Assembly: GCA_003978805.1 (NCBI GenBank)
Contig: QNYI01000161.1
Location: 1-17,069, forward strand
Length of the DNA stretch: 17,069 nucleotides
From: Desulfurobacterium sp.
GTDB lineage: Bacteria; Aquificota; Aquificia; Desulfurobacteriales; Desulfurobacteriaceae
Reading direction: 5' to 3'
Shown: positions 1 through 7,889 of the stretch, piece by piece
Position numbering within the stretch: position 1 is the stretch's first letter
How the letters are laid out: each line of letters opens with the position of its first letter
The notes under the pieces: model-generated
Told to the model about the DNA's origin: nothing
The model's input: the letters and a program-made list of their open reading frames with translations, nothing else
Databases searched by the model: none
Made by a program: the position numbers and the translations under genes

Positions 1-1127
1 TAAATGCCAACTGGGTAGTTAAACCCAACGGCGAGACCTTTAAAAATGGCTGGATAGTAGTTGAAAGGGGCAAAATAGCCGGCTACTACAGGAGGAAACC
101 TACAGGGGATTTTCAGAAAGAACTTTCCTTTAAAGGAGCTCTTTTCCCCCCTTTCGTTAACGCCCACACCCATCTGGAGCTCTCAAAGGTAAACTTTAGC
201 CCCGACAGGTTCAACAACTTCTTTGACTGGCTACTCTTCATCATAGGCAAAAGGCAGACCTTTACAGAAGAAGAGCTCAGAGAAGCTTTCTTTAAGGGCA
301 TAAAGGAACTAAAGAGGTGGGGAGTTGCCTTTGTCGGTGACATTTCCTCTTTCGGTATCTCAAGGATTCTGTCTGAGGAAGTCGGTCTACCGAGGGTCAT
401 TCCTTTCCTTGAAGTAATCGGAAAGGACAGGGACGTTCAAAGCCTTTCTCCTCCGGTATCTATCCACTCAATCTACTCGGTCTCCTTTGAGCTCATTAAG
501 AAAATAGCAAGGGACGCCTCTGAAAGGGGCTACAAGTTTCAGGTTCACCTTGGCGAGACCGCCGATGAGGAGCTCTTTGTAAAGGGAAAGGAGAACCGCT
601 TTGAGAAGTTAGTCTACCCGGCCATAGGAAGGAAAAGGTATGAAAAGGTAAGAGCAGAGAACGTAACCGACTACCTTGAAAAGGCCGGAGCTCTAAACGA
701 GCTAACCATAGCCGTTCACTGCACGAACCTCTCCCGCAAAGAGCTTGACAGGCTGATGGAAAAAGGTGCTTCAATCGTCCTCTGCCCGAGGAGTAACATC
801 CACCTTAAAACGGGTTTCCCGGACGTTGAACACCTCATAGGCTACGAGAAAGTGGGAATCGGGACAGACGGCCTAAGCACCAACCTATCCCTTTCGGTTG
901 TAGAGGAGATAAAGGTTACCTACTACCGCCTTGAAGGGAGAGTGCCTCTGAGGGAACTTTTCAAGCTCGCCACGTCGGGAGGAGCTAACGTTCTCGGGAT
1001 AGAAGGTTACGGCGAGAGAGCTCTCTTCACCCTTATAATGAGCGACAGAGAAATTCAAAACCCCTTTGACATCTTCCTTTACGAACCGTTAGAGTTTGAA
1101 ATCCTTGACTTTTCAGAGCCACTTTGA
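1..1127 (+). CDS. Amidohydrolase, probable aminofutalosine deaminase (5' partial)
   Basis: The reading frame is open from position 3 and gives 374 visible residues; the start codon lies just left of the window, probably only a few residues away. Visible amidohydrolase metal ligands are NAHTHLELS (about residues 53-61), QVHLGE, AVHCTNL, and the late LCPRSNIHL plus GIGTDGLSTN with its Asp. The HTH-[FL]-E-[FL]-S motif and the C-P-x-SN ... TDGLS-N block resemble the aminofutalosine deaminase branch known from Helicobacter and Campylobacter. That enzyme deaminates aminofutalosine in the futalosine route to menaquinone in the cytoplasm. Other members of the chlorohydrolase/adenosine-deaminase-like group (e.g. 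a guanine or S-adenosylhomocysteine deaminase) cannot be excluded. The next gene starts 45 bases downstream on the same strand. Confidence 0.7.
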   Translation, partial: NANWVVKPNGETFKNGWIVVERGKIAGYYRRKPTGDFQKELSFKGALFPPFVNAHTHLELSKVNFSPDRFNNFFDWLLFIIGKRQTFTEEELREAFFKGIKELKRWGVAFVGDISSFGISRILSEEVGLPRVIPFLEVIGKDRDVQSLSPPVSIHSIYSVSFELIKKIARDASERGYKFQVHLGETADEELFVKGKENRFEKLVYPAIGRKRYEKVRAENVTDYLEKAGALNELTIAVHCTNLSRKELDRLMEKGASIVLCPRSNIHLKTGFPDVEHLIGYEKVGIGTDGLSTNLSLSVVEEIKVTYYRLEGRVPLRELFKLATSGGANVLGIEGYGERALFTLIMSDREIQNPFDIFLYEPLEFEILDFSEPL

Positions 1128-1172
1128 TTAAATAACCAGAAGTGCGAGAACACAGACAGCAAAGGAGTAACA

Positions 1173-2495
1173 ATGCTCAGGAAGGTATACGATTTTTTCA
1201 GCTCCGTTAAGCTCGCAATAGTCCTACTCCTAACCCTCGCCGTTACCTCCATTATCGGAACGATAATAGAACAACAGCAGGATCCAGACAAATACCTGAG
1301 AGAGTACGGAGAAACCACTTACAAAATCTTCAAGTTCTTAGGTTTTACAGACGTCTATCACTCGTGGTGGTACATACTCCTTTTAACCCTGTTGGGTATA
1401 AACCTTATCGTCTGTTCAATTAAGAGGCTTCCCAAGATATGGAAAGTTGCTAAACAGCCCCGCAAGACGTTTCCCGAGGGCTCAGAAAAGAGCCTGAAAG
1501 TATCTCACTCCATCACCCTTGAAGGAAGGGTAGAAGAGATAGTAGAGACAATCACCGAAACGTTAAAAAAGCTCAAGTACTCCGTTGAACTTCCCCTGCA
1601 GGATGAAAGCCAAACCCACATTTTTGCAGACAAGAACGTCTTTGCCCGATTCGGAGTCTATATCGTCCACCTCGGCGTTCTCATAGTTCTCATAGGAGGC
1701 CTTGTTACCGCCATCTTCGGGTACAGAGGTTACATGAACCTTTCCGAAGGAACTTCAAGCAACTTAGTAAGCTTTTTTAGCGGGCCGAAGATAGTAGAAC
1801 TGCCATTTTACGTGAAATGCAACAAGTTTACGATAGACTTCTACCCTTCCGGAATGCCTAAGGCCTACATATCAGACCTCTCCGTAATAGAGAACGGCAA
1901 GGAGGTCTTAAGGAAGAAAATAAGGGTCAACGATCCCCTCAAGTATAAGGGTATCTACTTCTACCAAGCAAGCTACGGTCAGGGAGAGGTTACGTTCCAC
2001 GTAAAAAAAGGTAACAGGAGTGAAACCGTAAGTGTTGCTTTTGGACAACCTATAAAGTTTGGTGAAGGAACGTACTTAAGAATCGTCAGCTTGGACGGTA
2101 GAACGATGACAATGGGCATTGAGCTCATTCAGGACGGGAAAATAGAGAAGGGAATAATAAAACCCTTTGCTTTCTATAAAGTCCCAAAGACAGACGTGGC
2201 CTTTGCCGTTGTTGACTTTAAGCCGGTGTTCTACACAGGACTACAGGTTTCAAAAGACCCCGGAACTTGGATAGTCTGGGTAGGAAGCACTATATTGATA
2301 GCCGGTTTAATAGTTGCCTTCTTTATTCCCCACAGGAGGATCTGGGCAAGAGTTGAGAAGAAGGGGGAAAGGAGAGTAAGGCTCGTAATCGGAGGACTCA
2401 CCAACAAGGGAACGGAAGGCCTTGCAGGGGAGCTTGAAGAAGTCCTACGGGCTGTCAAGTCTTCATACTGTCCAAATACCCGTAGGGAGGAATAG
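1173..2495 (+). CDS. resB: Cytochrome c biogenesis protein ResB/Ccs1
   Basis: This 440-residue protein is one half of the system II (Ccs) machine, which carries heme across the membrane and attaches it to apocytochromes c. The ATG follows a good Shine-Dalgarno site (AAAGGAG). Hydrophobic segments lie near residues 12-31, 64-82, 161-182 and 367-387, with a large extracytoplasmic part between the third and fourth, as in ResB. Histidines at the membrane edges (H63 in VYHSWW and H166 in YIVHLG) are candidate heme ligands. The N-terminal block (SSVKLAIVLL...IIGTIIEQ) is typical of the family. The ccsA gene follows after only two bases, so the two are surely cotranscribed. The C-terminal 50 residues are soluble and charged. 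Confidence 0.9.
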   Translation: MLRKVYDFFSSVKLAIVLLLTLAVTSIIGTIIEQQQDPDKYLREYGETTYKIFKFLGFTDVYHSWWYILLLTLLGINLIVCSIKRLPKIWKVAKQPRKTFPEGSEKSLKVSHSITLEGRVEEIVETITETLKKLKYSVELPLQDESQTHIFADKNVFARFGVYIVHLGVLIVLIGGLVTAIFGYRGYMNLSEGTSSNLVSFFSGPKIVELPFYVKCNKFTIDFYPSGMPKAYISDLSVIENGKEVLRKKIRVNDPLKYKGIYFYQASYGQGEVTFHVKKGNRSETVSVAFGQPIKFGEGTYLRIVSLDGRTMTMGIELIQDGKIEKGIIKPFAFYKVPKTDVAFAVVDFKPVFYTGLQVSKDPGTWIVWVGSTILIAGLIVAFFIPHRRIWARVEKKGERRVRLVIGGLTNKGTEGLAGELEEVLRAVKSSYCPNTRREE

Positions 2496-2497
2496 TC

Positions 2498-3505
2498 ATG
2501 GTTAGCTCCGTAACCCTCTTTAACGCCGGGATGGTAGCCTTTTTCTTCGCATTTCTCTTCTACACTATACACACCTTCTCAAAAACCTCTTGGTCAGGAA
2601 AACTTGCAACCCTTGCAGGCTGGTTGGGAGTCCTCATCCAAGGAGCGGCCTTCGTCTTCAGGGGAATAGAGAAGGCAAAGGTAAACATGGTTTCCGACTG
2701 GCTGGCCTTTTACAAGTACGCTCCCTTTACAAACATGTACGAGTCCCTAATGCTCTTTGGATGGACTGCAGTTTTACTATACCTTCTCTTTGAGTGGAAG
2801 TATAAGAATAAAGCTTTCGGTATGTTCGTTGTTCCTTTAGCGCTTATTGGGGAGCTCTCAACCCAGATACTCGGCTTTAACCCAGAAGCCCAGCCGTTAG
2901 TTCCCGCTCTACAGAGTAACTGGCTCCTCTTCCACGTCGTTACGACCTTTATCGGTTACGCCGCAGCCGCCGTTAGTGCAGGAGTAGCTTACGCTTACTT
3001 TGCAAAGAGGGAAGATACAAATAAGAGGGACTGGGCAGTCGTGTTCGTTACAACGTGGTTCATTTTCTTCTTCATCATATACTCGGCTTACAGGGAAAAG
3101 GTTCTCTTCTACCTTGCCATCTCGGCAGTTGTTGCTGCCGTATTCTGCGCCTTCCTCTACATTTTAAAGCGTTACGGTATAACAAAGATCTTCCCCTCAG
3201 TTGAGACAATGGAACAAATAATGTACCAGTCCGTCGCTGTCGGGTTCGTCTTCTTAACGGTAGGGATTATCCTCGGCGCTGTGTGGGCTAAGTACGCTTG
3301 GGGCGGTTACTGGTCTTGGGATCCAAAGGAGACGTGGTCTTTAATTACGTGGCTCGTCTACGCGGCCTACCTCCATGCCCGTTACATTAAGGGTCTCTCC
3401 GGTAAACCTCTTGCTTACTTCACAATAATAGGTTTTTTAAGCGTAATCTTTACCTACTACGGCGTTAACCTGATAATCCCCGGCCTTCACAGCTACGCCC
3501 AGTAG
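2498..3505 (+). CDS. ccsA: Cytochrome c biogenesis protein CcsA/ResC
   Basis: This polytopic membrane protein of 335 residues is the partner of ResB in system II heme delivery and ligation. The diagnostic tryptophan-rich heme-handling motif WGGYWSWDPKETW is at residues 268-280. Conserved histidines flank it (H146 in LLFHVV, H293 in YLHAR, H331 in the C-terminal PGLHSYA), matching the external and transmembrane heme ligands of the family. There are about eight hydrophobic segments. Residues 170-225, between the H146 helix and the WWD loop, carry two extra hydrophobic stretches. The start follows AGGGAGG, two bases after the resB stop. A perfect 10-bp hairpin spans the stop codon. Confidence 0.93.
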   Translation: MVSSVTLFNAGMVAFFFAFLFYTIHTFSKTSWSGKLATLAGWLGVLIQGAAFVFRGIEKAKVNMVSDWLAFYKYAPFTNMYESLMLFGWTAVLLYLLFEWKYKNKAFGMFVVPLALIGELSTQILGFNPEAQPLVPALQSNWLLFHVVTTFIGYAAAAVSAGVAYAYFAKREDTNKRDWAVVFVTTWFIFFFIIYSAYREKVLFYLAISAVVAAVFCAFLYILKRYGITKIFPSVETMEQIMYQSVAVGFVFLTVGIILGAVWAKYAWGGYWSWDPKETWSLITWLVYAAYLHARYIKGLSGKPLAYFTIIGFLSVIFTYYGVNLIIPGLHSYAQ

Positions 3506-3516
3506 CGGGCGTAGCT
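3491..3516 (+). terminator. Hairpin spanning the ccsA stop codon
   Basis: Two perfectly complementary 10-base arms (AGCTACGCCC and GGGCGTAGCT) flank a six-base loop that contains the TAG stop of ccsA. TTTAAATT follows. This looks like a rho-independent terminator or attenuator, but the T-tract is broken, so it may only reduce read-through into the yihY-like gene. Confidence 0.45.
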
Positions 3517-3547
3517 TTAAATTAAAGGGAAGGGAACTTAGTGCTTA

Positions 3548-4351
3548 ATGGTTTGCAGGAAATTCCTGAAGAAGGATTCCTTTTTCAGGCTCACCCTATA
3601 CGCTACCTGCGACCTCTTTGAGAGTAATTACCCCTTCTACGCAGCGTCAATAGCCTACTACACCATTATGTCTGTCATACCTCTCTTTATATTCCTATTC
3701 TTCTTAGGAATGACAATTCTCCACGTAAACTTCCGAGACCTCATACCGGCGGAGCTCCTAAGCTCCCCGCTAAAACCCATTTTCCTGAGGATAGAGGAGC
3801 TCATAGGCAACTCCGGCATTATAAGCGGAACGGCAGCCCTCTTTATGCTGTGGTTTTCAAGGGGAATCTTTCTCTCCTTAGAGGAGTCCTTCTGTGAAAT
3901 TCTAAAGGTAGAGAGTCCCTCAAACTTCCTGTATAAAAACTTAGCCATCATCCTCGCCATATTTTTCCTCTGGATACTGCTCTTTATCTTCTACATAACC
4001 AAGTACGCCATAGCCATCTTACTTCCGCAGTTACCAGTCCTCTCATTTCTATCGTCCCTCCTCGTTCCTATCCTACTCTTTACAATATTAGTAAGCACTT
4101 ACTACTTTATGCTCCCGGTCAGCGTTCCCTTTAGCTTTATAGTTAAGATCTCTTCCTTCGTATTCACGGTTTTGCTAATTTTTGAGAAAGTTTTTGTGTG
4201 GTTCATACTCAACGTATCCAAGGTAAACATCCTATATGGTTCTTTTGCCGCACTAATCGTTTCACTCCTCTGGATATACTACTCTGCAACTGTTATCCTT
4301 CTTGGAGTCGGAATAGTAAAGGGAAAGCTAATAGCAGAGAGGGAAGAATGA
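3548..4351 (+). CDS. YihY/BrkB (UPF0761) family inner-membrane protein
   Basis: This 267-residue protein has about six hydrophobic segments. Its N-terminal signature, [23 protein letters not shown] (residues about 25-44), matches the YihY/BrkB family, in which an N-terminal helix is followed by an A-x-x-A-Y-Y-x-x-x-S-x-x-P motif. The molecular function of the family is not settled; some members were once called ribonuclease BN, which is now considered wrong. An in-frame TAG lies three codons upstream of the ATG, so the start cannot move upstream. The purine run GGGAAGGGA is rather far from it. The stop overlaps the panC start (ATGA), which implies translational coupling. Confidence 0.8.
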   Translation: MVCRKFLKKDSFFRLTLYATCDLFESNYPFYAASIAYYTIMSVIPLFIFLFFLGMTILHVNFRDLIPAELLSSPLKPIFLRIEELIGNSGIISGTAALFMLWFSRGIFLSLEESFCEILKVESPSNFLYKNLAIILAIFFLWILLFIFYITKYAIAILLPQLPVLSFLSSLLVPILLFTILVSTYYFMLPVSVPFSFIVKISSFVFTVLLIFEKVFVWFILNVSKVNILYGSFAALIVSLLWIYYSATVILLGVGIVKGKLIAEREE

Positions 4352-5202
4352 GAGTCGTAAAAAGCATAAAAGAAATGCAGTCAATATCTGAATCCCTGAG
4401 GAAAACGGGAAAGACGATAGGCTTTGTCCCTACGATGGGTTACCTCCACGACGGCCATATGAGCTTAGTGGAGTGCGCCCGAAGGGAGAACGACGTAGTC
4501 GTTATGAGTATCTTTGTCAACCCGGTTCAGTTTGCGCCGGGAGAAGACTTTGAGAGGTACCCGAGGGACTTAGAAAGGGACAGGAAAATCGCACAGGAAA
4601 AGGGGGTGGACTACCTATTCGTCCCTGAAGTTTCTGAGATGTACCCGCCGGGGTATTCCACCTACGTTGAAGTGGAGGGAATTACAGAAGTCCTCTGCGG
4701 GGCAAAGAGGCCGGGACACTTTAGGGGTGTTGCAACGGTTGTGACAAAGCTCTTCAACATCGTTAAGCCCCACAGGGCCTACTTCGGTAAGAAAGACTTC
4801 CAGCAGTTAAAGGTGATAGAAAGGTTGGTAAAGGACTTAAACTTTGACGTTGAAGTTATAGGCTGTCCCATAGTTAGAGAAAAGGACGGCCTTGCAATGA
4901 GCTCCCGTAACGTCTACCTTTCTCCCGAGGAAAGGGAATCTGCAACGTCCCTTTACAGGGCCCTCAAACTTGCCAAGGAGCTCTTTGAAAAGGGGGAGAG
5001 AGACCCGGAAGTCATAAAGTCAAGGATGGAGGAGCTCATACTCTCACACCCCCACGTAAAGGCCATTGACTACATAGAAATCGTTGACCCGGAAACTTTT
5101 AAACCTGTTGATGAAATAAAAGAGGGAACCCTCATAGCACTTGCCGTTTTTGTGGGTAACGCAAGGCTTATAGACAACTGGGTCGTCGGTGAAAACGTAT
5201 AA
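4348..5202 (+). CDS. panC: Pantothenate synthetase
   Basis: This 284-residue cytoplasmic enzyme condenses pantoate with beta-alanine, using ATP, to give pantothenate for coenzyme A. Family motifs are all present: [12 protein letters not shown] (26-37), the HIGH-like nucleotide-binding site; SIFVNPVQF (54-62); GHFRGV (123-128); [10 protein letters not shown] (145-154); and LAMSSRN (182-188), the KMSKS-like loop. I chose the ATG at 4348, although the frame is open for another 50 codons upstream. It gives the usual family length, follows AGAGGGA, and overlaps the yihY-like stop as ATGA; the upstream stretch lies inside that gene and has no pantothenate synthetase features. The other pantothenate genes (panB, panD) are not in the window. 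Confidence 0.96.
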   Translation: MRVVKSIKEMQSISESLRKTGKTIGFVPTMGYLHDGHMSLVECARRENDVVVMSIFVNPVQFAPGEDFERYPRDLERDRKIAQEKGVDYLFVPEVSEMYPPGYSTYVEVEGITEVLCGAKRPGHFRGVATVVTKLFNIVKPHRAYFGKKDFQQLKVIERLVKDLNFDVEVIGCPIVREKDGLAMSSRNVYLSPEERESATSLYRALKLAKELFEKGERDPEVIKSRMEELILSHPHVKAIDYIEIVDPETFKPVDEIKEGTLIALAVFVGNARLIDNWVVGENV

Positions 5203-5223
5203 AAAAACCACGGAGGGGTTGTT

Positions 5224-5625
5224 ATGGTCTACGAGATCTCTCTTAAGACAACGGGAAGAACCCAGTTCGTTGACATTACAAGACAGGTTGAGAGCGTAAT
5301 CCTTCAGTCCGGCGTCAAGAACGGCATCTGTGTTATTTACGTTCCCCACACAACTGCCGCAGTAACGATCAACGAGAACGCCGACCCCACAGTAAAGAAG
5401 GACATTAAAACGATGCTGGACAAACTCATCCCTTGGAGAGAGTCTTTTTACGAACACGCCGAAGGTAATTCTGCAGCTCACATAAAATCTTCGCTGATAG
5501 GGTGTAGCGAAACGGTTATCGTTCAGGACGGAAGGCTTCTACTTGGAACGTGGCAGGGAATTTTCTTCTGCGAGTTTGACGGCCCGAGAACCCGTAAAGT
5601 CTACGTAAAGGTTATCGCCGGTTAA
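5224..5625 (+). CDS. YjbQ (UPF0047) family protein
   Basis: This 133-residue protein is a member of the YjbQ/UPF0047 family. Visible family residues are PHTTAAVTINENAD (41-54), H78, EGNSAAH (80-86) and LLGTWQGIFFCEFDGPR (106-122); the histidines form the putative metal/anion site. Some members have weak thiamine phosphate synthase activity and the family is sometimes named secondary thiamine-phosphate synthase; the physiological role is open. A strong Shine-Dalgarno site (GGAGGGG) precedes the ATG, 21 bases after panC, so it is probably the last gene of the ccs-panC run. The stop codon sits in the loop of a small hairpin, three bases from the 3' end of the oppositely transcribed rnpB. Confidence 0.85.
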   Translation: MVYEISLKTTGRTQFVDITRQVESVILQSGVKNGICVIYVPHTTAAVTINENADPTVKKDIKTMLDKLIPWRESFYEHAEGNSAAHIKSSLIGCSETVIVQDGRLLLGTWQGIFFCEFDGPRTRKVYVKVIAG

Positions 5626-5627
5626 AC

Positions 5628-5955
5628 GGCGGAGCAGGAACGTAAGCCGGGTTCTGTTTTACGGGGTCATTTATCTGTGCGGCTTACCCGCTGGCATCGG
5701 GCGGGCCACCCTCAAGCGCCAGCCTATTTAGCCTTGCTCCGGGAGGGGGTTGCCGTGCCCCTTTCCCTTGCGGGAAAGGGCGGTGGTCTCTTACACCACC
5801 CTTTCACCCTTACCACCTTATAGGTGGCGGTCTGCTCTCTGTGGCCCTTTCCGCAGGGTTGCCCCTGCCCGGCTCAACGCCGGCTCCCTGCCCTGTGGAG
5901 CCCGGACTTTCCTCTCGGGGAGAGCTCCCCGAGCGACCCCTCGTCCTGCTCCGCC
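5628..5955 (-). ncRNA. rnpB: RNase P RNA (rnpB), type A, lacking P18
   Basis: The minus strand reads as bacterial RNase P RNA, the ribozyme that trims tRNA 5' leaders. The ends are bounded by a 12-bp P1 helix (5944-5955 with 5628-5639). Conserved blocks, read on the minus strand, are GAGGAAAGTCCGGGCTCC (5914-5897), AGAGAGCAGACCGCC (5840-5826), GGTAAGGGTGAAA (5814-5802), GGAGCAAGGCTAAATAGG (5740-5723), the GGTAAGCC tRNA-CCA contact, AGATAAATGA (5676-5667) and ACAGAACCCGGCTTA (5657-5643). P3 is a strong hairpin (5914-5933). P9 is capped by a GCAA tetraloop (5853-5868) that could dock with P1. P12 is very short. Between GGTAAGCC and AGATAAATGA there are only four bases, so helix P18 is missing. 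No T-rich terminator follows. It converges on yjbQ. Confidence 0.96.
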
Positions 5956-5966
5956 AGCCAGTAATA

Positions 5967-5995
5967 AATATAGGAAAAGGAAAACTACTTGCTAA
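5967..5995 (-). promoter_or_regulatory. Candidate sigma-70-type promoter of rnpB
   Basis: On the minus strand, TTAGCA (5995-5990) and TATATT (5972-5967) are separated by 17 bases. The first P1 base follows 11 bases after the -10 box, somewhat far unless there is a short leader. The -35 box lies inside the end of the upstream thiamine-binding gene. This is pattern matching only. Confidence 0.3.
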
Positions 5996-6299
5996 CTTCC
6001 TTGCCGAGCTTTGCTTCAACGGATTTTATCTTTTGGACGAGCCTGTTCTTCCTTCCCTTCCGAATGTCAAACTTTACAACGGAGTAAACCCTGTTACAGT
6101 CGGGTTCAAGTTCCCGGTAGGCCTTCCTGATGACGTCAAGGGCTTCCTCAATAGTCTCCGTTTCAAAAACAGTTCCCATGGGAGTGAGCTTGTAGGGAAC
6201 ACCGCTCTCGTCTATCATCTTTATGATTCTTGACACGTAAGCGCTTACGCTCTCTCCTTTATCGGTAGGGAACATGGAAAACTCAACCAGCACCGACAT
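5985..6299 (-). CDS. MTH1187/UPF0045-type thiamine-binding protein
   Basis: This 104-residue cytoplasmic protein opens with VLVEFSMFPTDKGESVSAYV and continues with YKLTPMGTVFETE. These are marks of the MTH1187/YkoF-like (UPF0045) family, whose small ferredoxin-like subunits form tetramers and bind thiamine or related ligands. Here they are seen as residues about 3-22 and 36-48. The ATG follows a near-perfect Shine-Dalgarno site (AAGGAGGAAAGG). rnpB starts 29 bases after its stop, so read-through could feed rnpB. Divergent to the HerA-type gene. Its role may be thiamine salvage, storage or sensing; it is too small to be an enzyme on its own. Confidence 0.85.
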   Translation of the reverse strand: MSVLVEFSMFPTDKGESVSAYVSRIIKMIDESGVPYKLTPMGTVFETETIEEALDVIRKAYRELEPDCNRVYSVVKFDIRKGRKNRLVQKIKSVEAKLGKEVSK

Positions 6300-6326
6300 C
6301 CTTTCCTCCTTTAAACTTTTAATGCC

Positions 6327-6340
6327 ACTATTTTAATAGT
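6327..6340. promoter_or_regulatory. Dyad in the divergent HerA / thiamine-binding intergenic region
   Basis: ACTATT-TT-AATAGT is a perfect 6-bp inverted repeat in an AT-rich 64-base spacer between divergent genes. It overlaps TATTTT (plus strand) and TAAAAT (minus strand), both usable as -10 boxes. It could be an operator or simply part of back-to-back promoters; no clear -35 boxes are visible. Confidence 0.25.
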
Positions 6341-6363
6341 TAACTTATTTTTGGGAGGTAACG

Positions 6364-7887
6364 ATGGCACAACCTATCGGCTTTGCAGTGGGAGAGCCTA
6401 CAACGAGGGAGGTAGAGTTTATAAGTTCAAATAACGTTCAGCTTGGCGATTACGTAGAGCTCCCTTACGAAGGCCACAGGGTTCTCGGATTTATCAAGGA
6501 GATAAGGAGGGTTAACAGGAAACTAACTGAGGACCTTGACCCGGAGGACATAGAGCAGTTAAGGAAGCTAACTGGGAAGGACTCCTTCTTCAGAGGAAAG
6601 ATTTCCCTCTTAGGGGATGTAGATAGGAAGATGTTTATCCCCAGAGTTCCCCCTGAGCCGGGAACCCAAATCTACCCGGCCTCCCGCCAAACCCTTGAGA
6701 AGGTCTTTGGAAAAGAGGACGAGGGAAAGATCCACATAGGTCACCTCCTAACAAGGAGCGACGTTAACGTTTACCTTGACATAGACAGCATAGTGAGCAG
6801 ACACCTTGCCATCTTAGCCGTTACAGGAGGAGGGAAGTCAAATACCGTCTCCGTGATTATAGAAGGACTCCTTGAAAGGGACGGGACTGTCTTAGTCTTT
6901 GACATGCACGGAGAGTACGTGAACTTCTCCTTTAATAAAAACGGGAAACCTGCCGTAAGGCGGATAGACGTCCTCTTAAACCCCACAAGGCTTAGCTACC
7001 ACGAGTTCAGGATTTTTGCAAACGTTGATGACAGCGCCTACATACAGGACAGGTACTTAAGGAGGGCTTTCAAGCAGGTGGTAGAAGAGATAAGGAACGG
7101 AGAGACTCCGGCCTCAGACTTCTGGGCAAGACTTTCGGCGGAGCTCCAGTCCTACAGGAACGATGAAGCCTTTAAAGAAGACTGGAAGTCCATAACGGGC
7201 GTAATAAACAAGGTTGAGGATATGCAGGAGTTCTACGGGGAACTCTTTGACACCCTCCACCCTCCCATCGTAGACCAGATAGAGTTCGGCAAGCTCAACG
7301 TTATAGACCTTTCCCACGTTGACGAGAAAATCGCAGACATCGTCGTAAGCCACGTTCTAAGGAACATCCTTGAAAAGAGAAAAGCCCACGTAAGGGGTGA
7401 AGGAGGAGGACTTGAATTCCCCGTCTTTATGGTACTTGAGGAAGCCCACATACTTGCCTCCTCAACTCTAAACACCCGTTCCCGCTACTGGATTTCAAGG
7501 ATAGCAAGGGAGGGAAGAAAGTTTGGCCTCGGCCTCTGTCTCGTTACTCAAAGGCCTAAGGCACTTGACTCAAACGCCCTCTCTCAGGCAAACAACATGA
7601 TAATCCTCAGGCTCGTTGAGCCGGGAGACCAGAGACACGTTCAGCAGGCCTCAGAGTCGTTAAGCTCAGACCTTGTAGAACAGCTTCCCTCTCTGAACGT
7701 CGGTGAAGCCCTCATAATGGGAAAGATGATACCCGTCCCTGCACTTGTTAAGATTAGACTTGCAAAAGCGAAAAAGAGCGGTAACGACATCAGCGCAGTT
7801 GAGGAGTGGAAGAAGTACAAAGAGAAGCTTGAAAAGGACAGGAGAGAGCTCAGAGACTTCTCCATCTTAGGAGACACGGAGTTTTAA
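6364..7887 (+). CDS. HerA-type hexameric ATPase/DNA translocase (DUF87)
   Basis: This 507-residue protein has the HerA/FtsK-like architecture. An N-terminal HAS-type beta-barrel occupies about residues 5-90 (EPTTREVEFIS...GDYVELPYEGHRVLGFI). The RecA-like core has Walker A AVTGGGKSN (152-160), VFDMHGEY (178-185), Walker B VFMVLEEAH (354-362), and a TQRP sensor segment (395-398). The C-terminal 35 residues form a charged helix. HerA proteins pump DNA through a hexameric ring and usually act with a nuclease, most often NurA. No NurA gene is in the window, but a NYN-domain gene lies in the same operon. The ATG follows GGGAGGTAACG and the next gene begins two bases after the stop. Housekeeping DNA repair is the likely role. 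Confidence 0.88.
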   Translation: MAQPIGFAVGEPTTREVEFISSNNVQLGDYVELPYEGHRVLGFIKEIRRVNRKLTEDLDPEDIEQLRKLTGKDSFFRGKISLLGDVDRKMFIPRVPPEPGTQIYPASRQTLEKVFGKEDEGKIHIGHLLTRSDVNVYLDIDSIVSRHLAILAVTGGGKSNTVSVIIEGLLERDGTVLVFDMHGEYVNFSFNKNGKPAVRRIDVLLNPTRLSYHEFRIFANVDDSAYIQDRYLRRAFKQVVEEIRNGETPASDFWARLSAELQSYRNDEAFKEDWKSITGVINKVEDMQEFYGELFDTLHPPIVDQIEFGKLNVIDLSHVDEKIADIVVSHVLRNILEKRKAHVRGEGGGLEFPVFMVLEEAHILASSTLNTRSRYWISRIAREGRKFGLGLCLVTQRPKALDSNALSQANNMIILRLVEPGDQRHVQQASESLSSDLVEQLPSLNVGEALIMGKMIPVPALVKIRLAKAKKSGNDISAVEEWKKYKEKLEKDRRELRDFSILGDTEF

Positions 7888-7889
7888 TA

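Noticed and set aside
4198-4347. 50-residue N-terminal extension of PanC
   Set aside because: It lies inside the yihY-like gene, has no PanC features and no ribosome site, while the ATG at 4348 has both context and family length in its favour.
5984-5995. Riboswitch (TPP) near the thiamine-linked genes
   Set aside because: No THI-box sequences such as CTGAGA or ACCTGATC were seen upstream of yjbQ or the thiamine-binding gene.
5750-6233. Plus-strand protein frames of 81 and 130 residues
   Set aside because: They lie across rnpB and the antisense of the thiamine-binding gene; composition is that of structured RNA read as codons.
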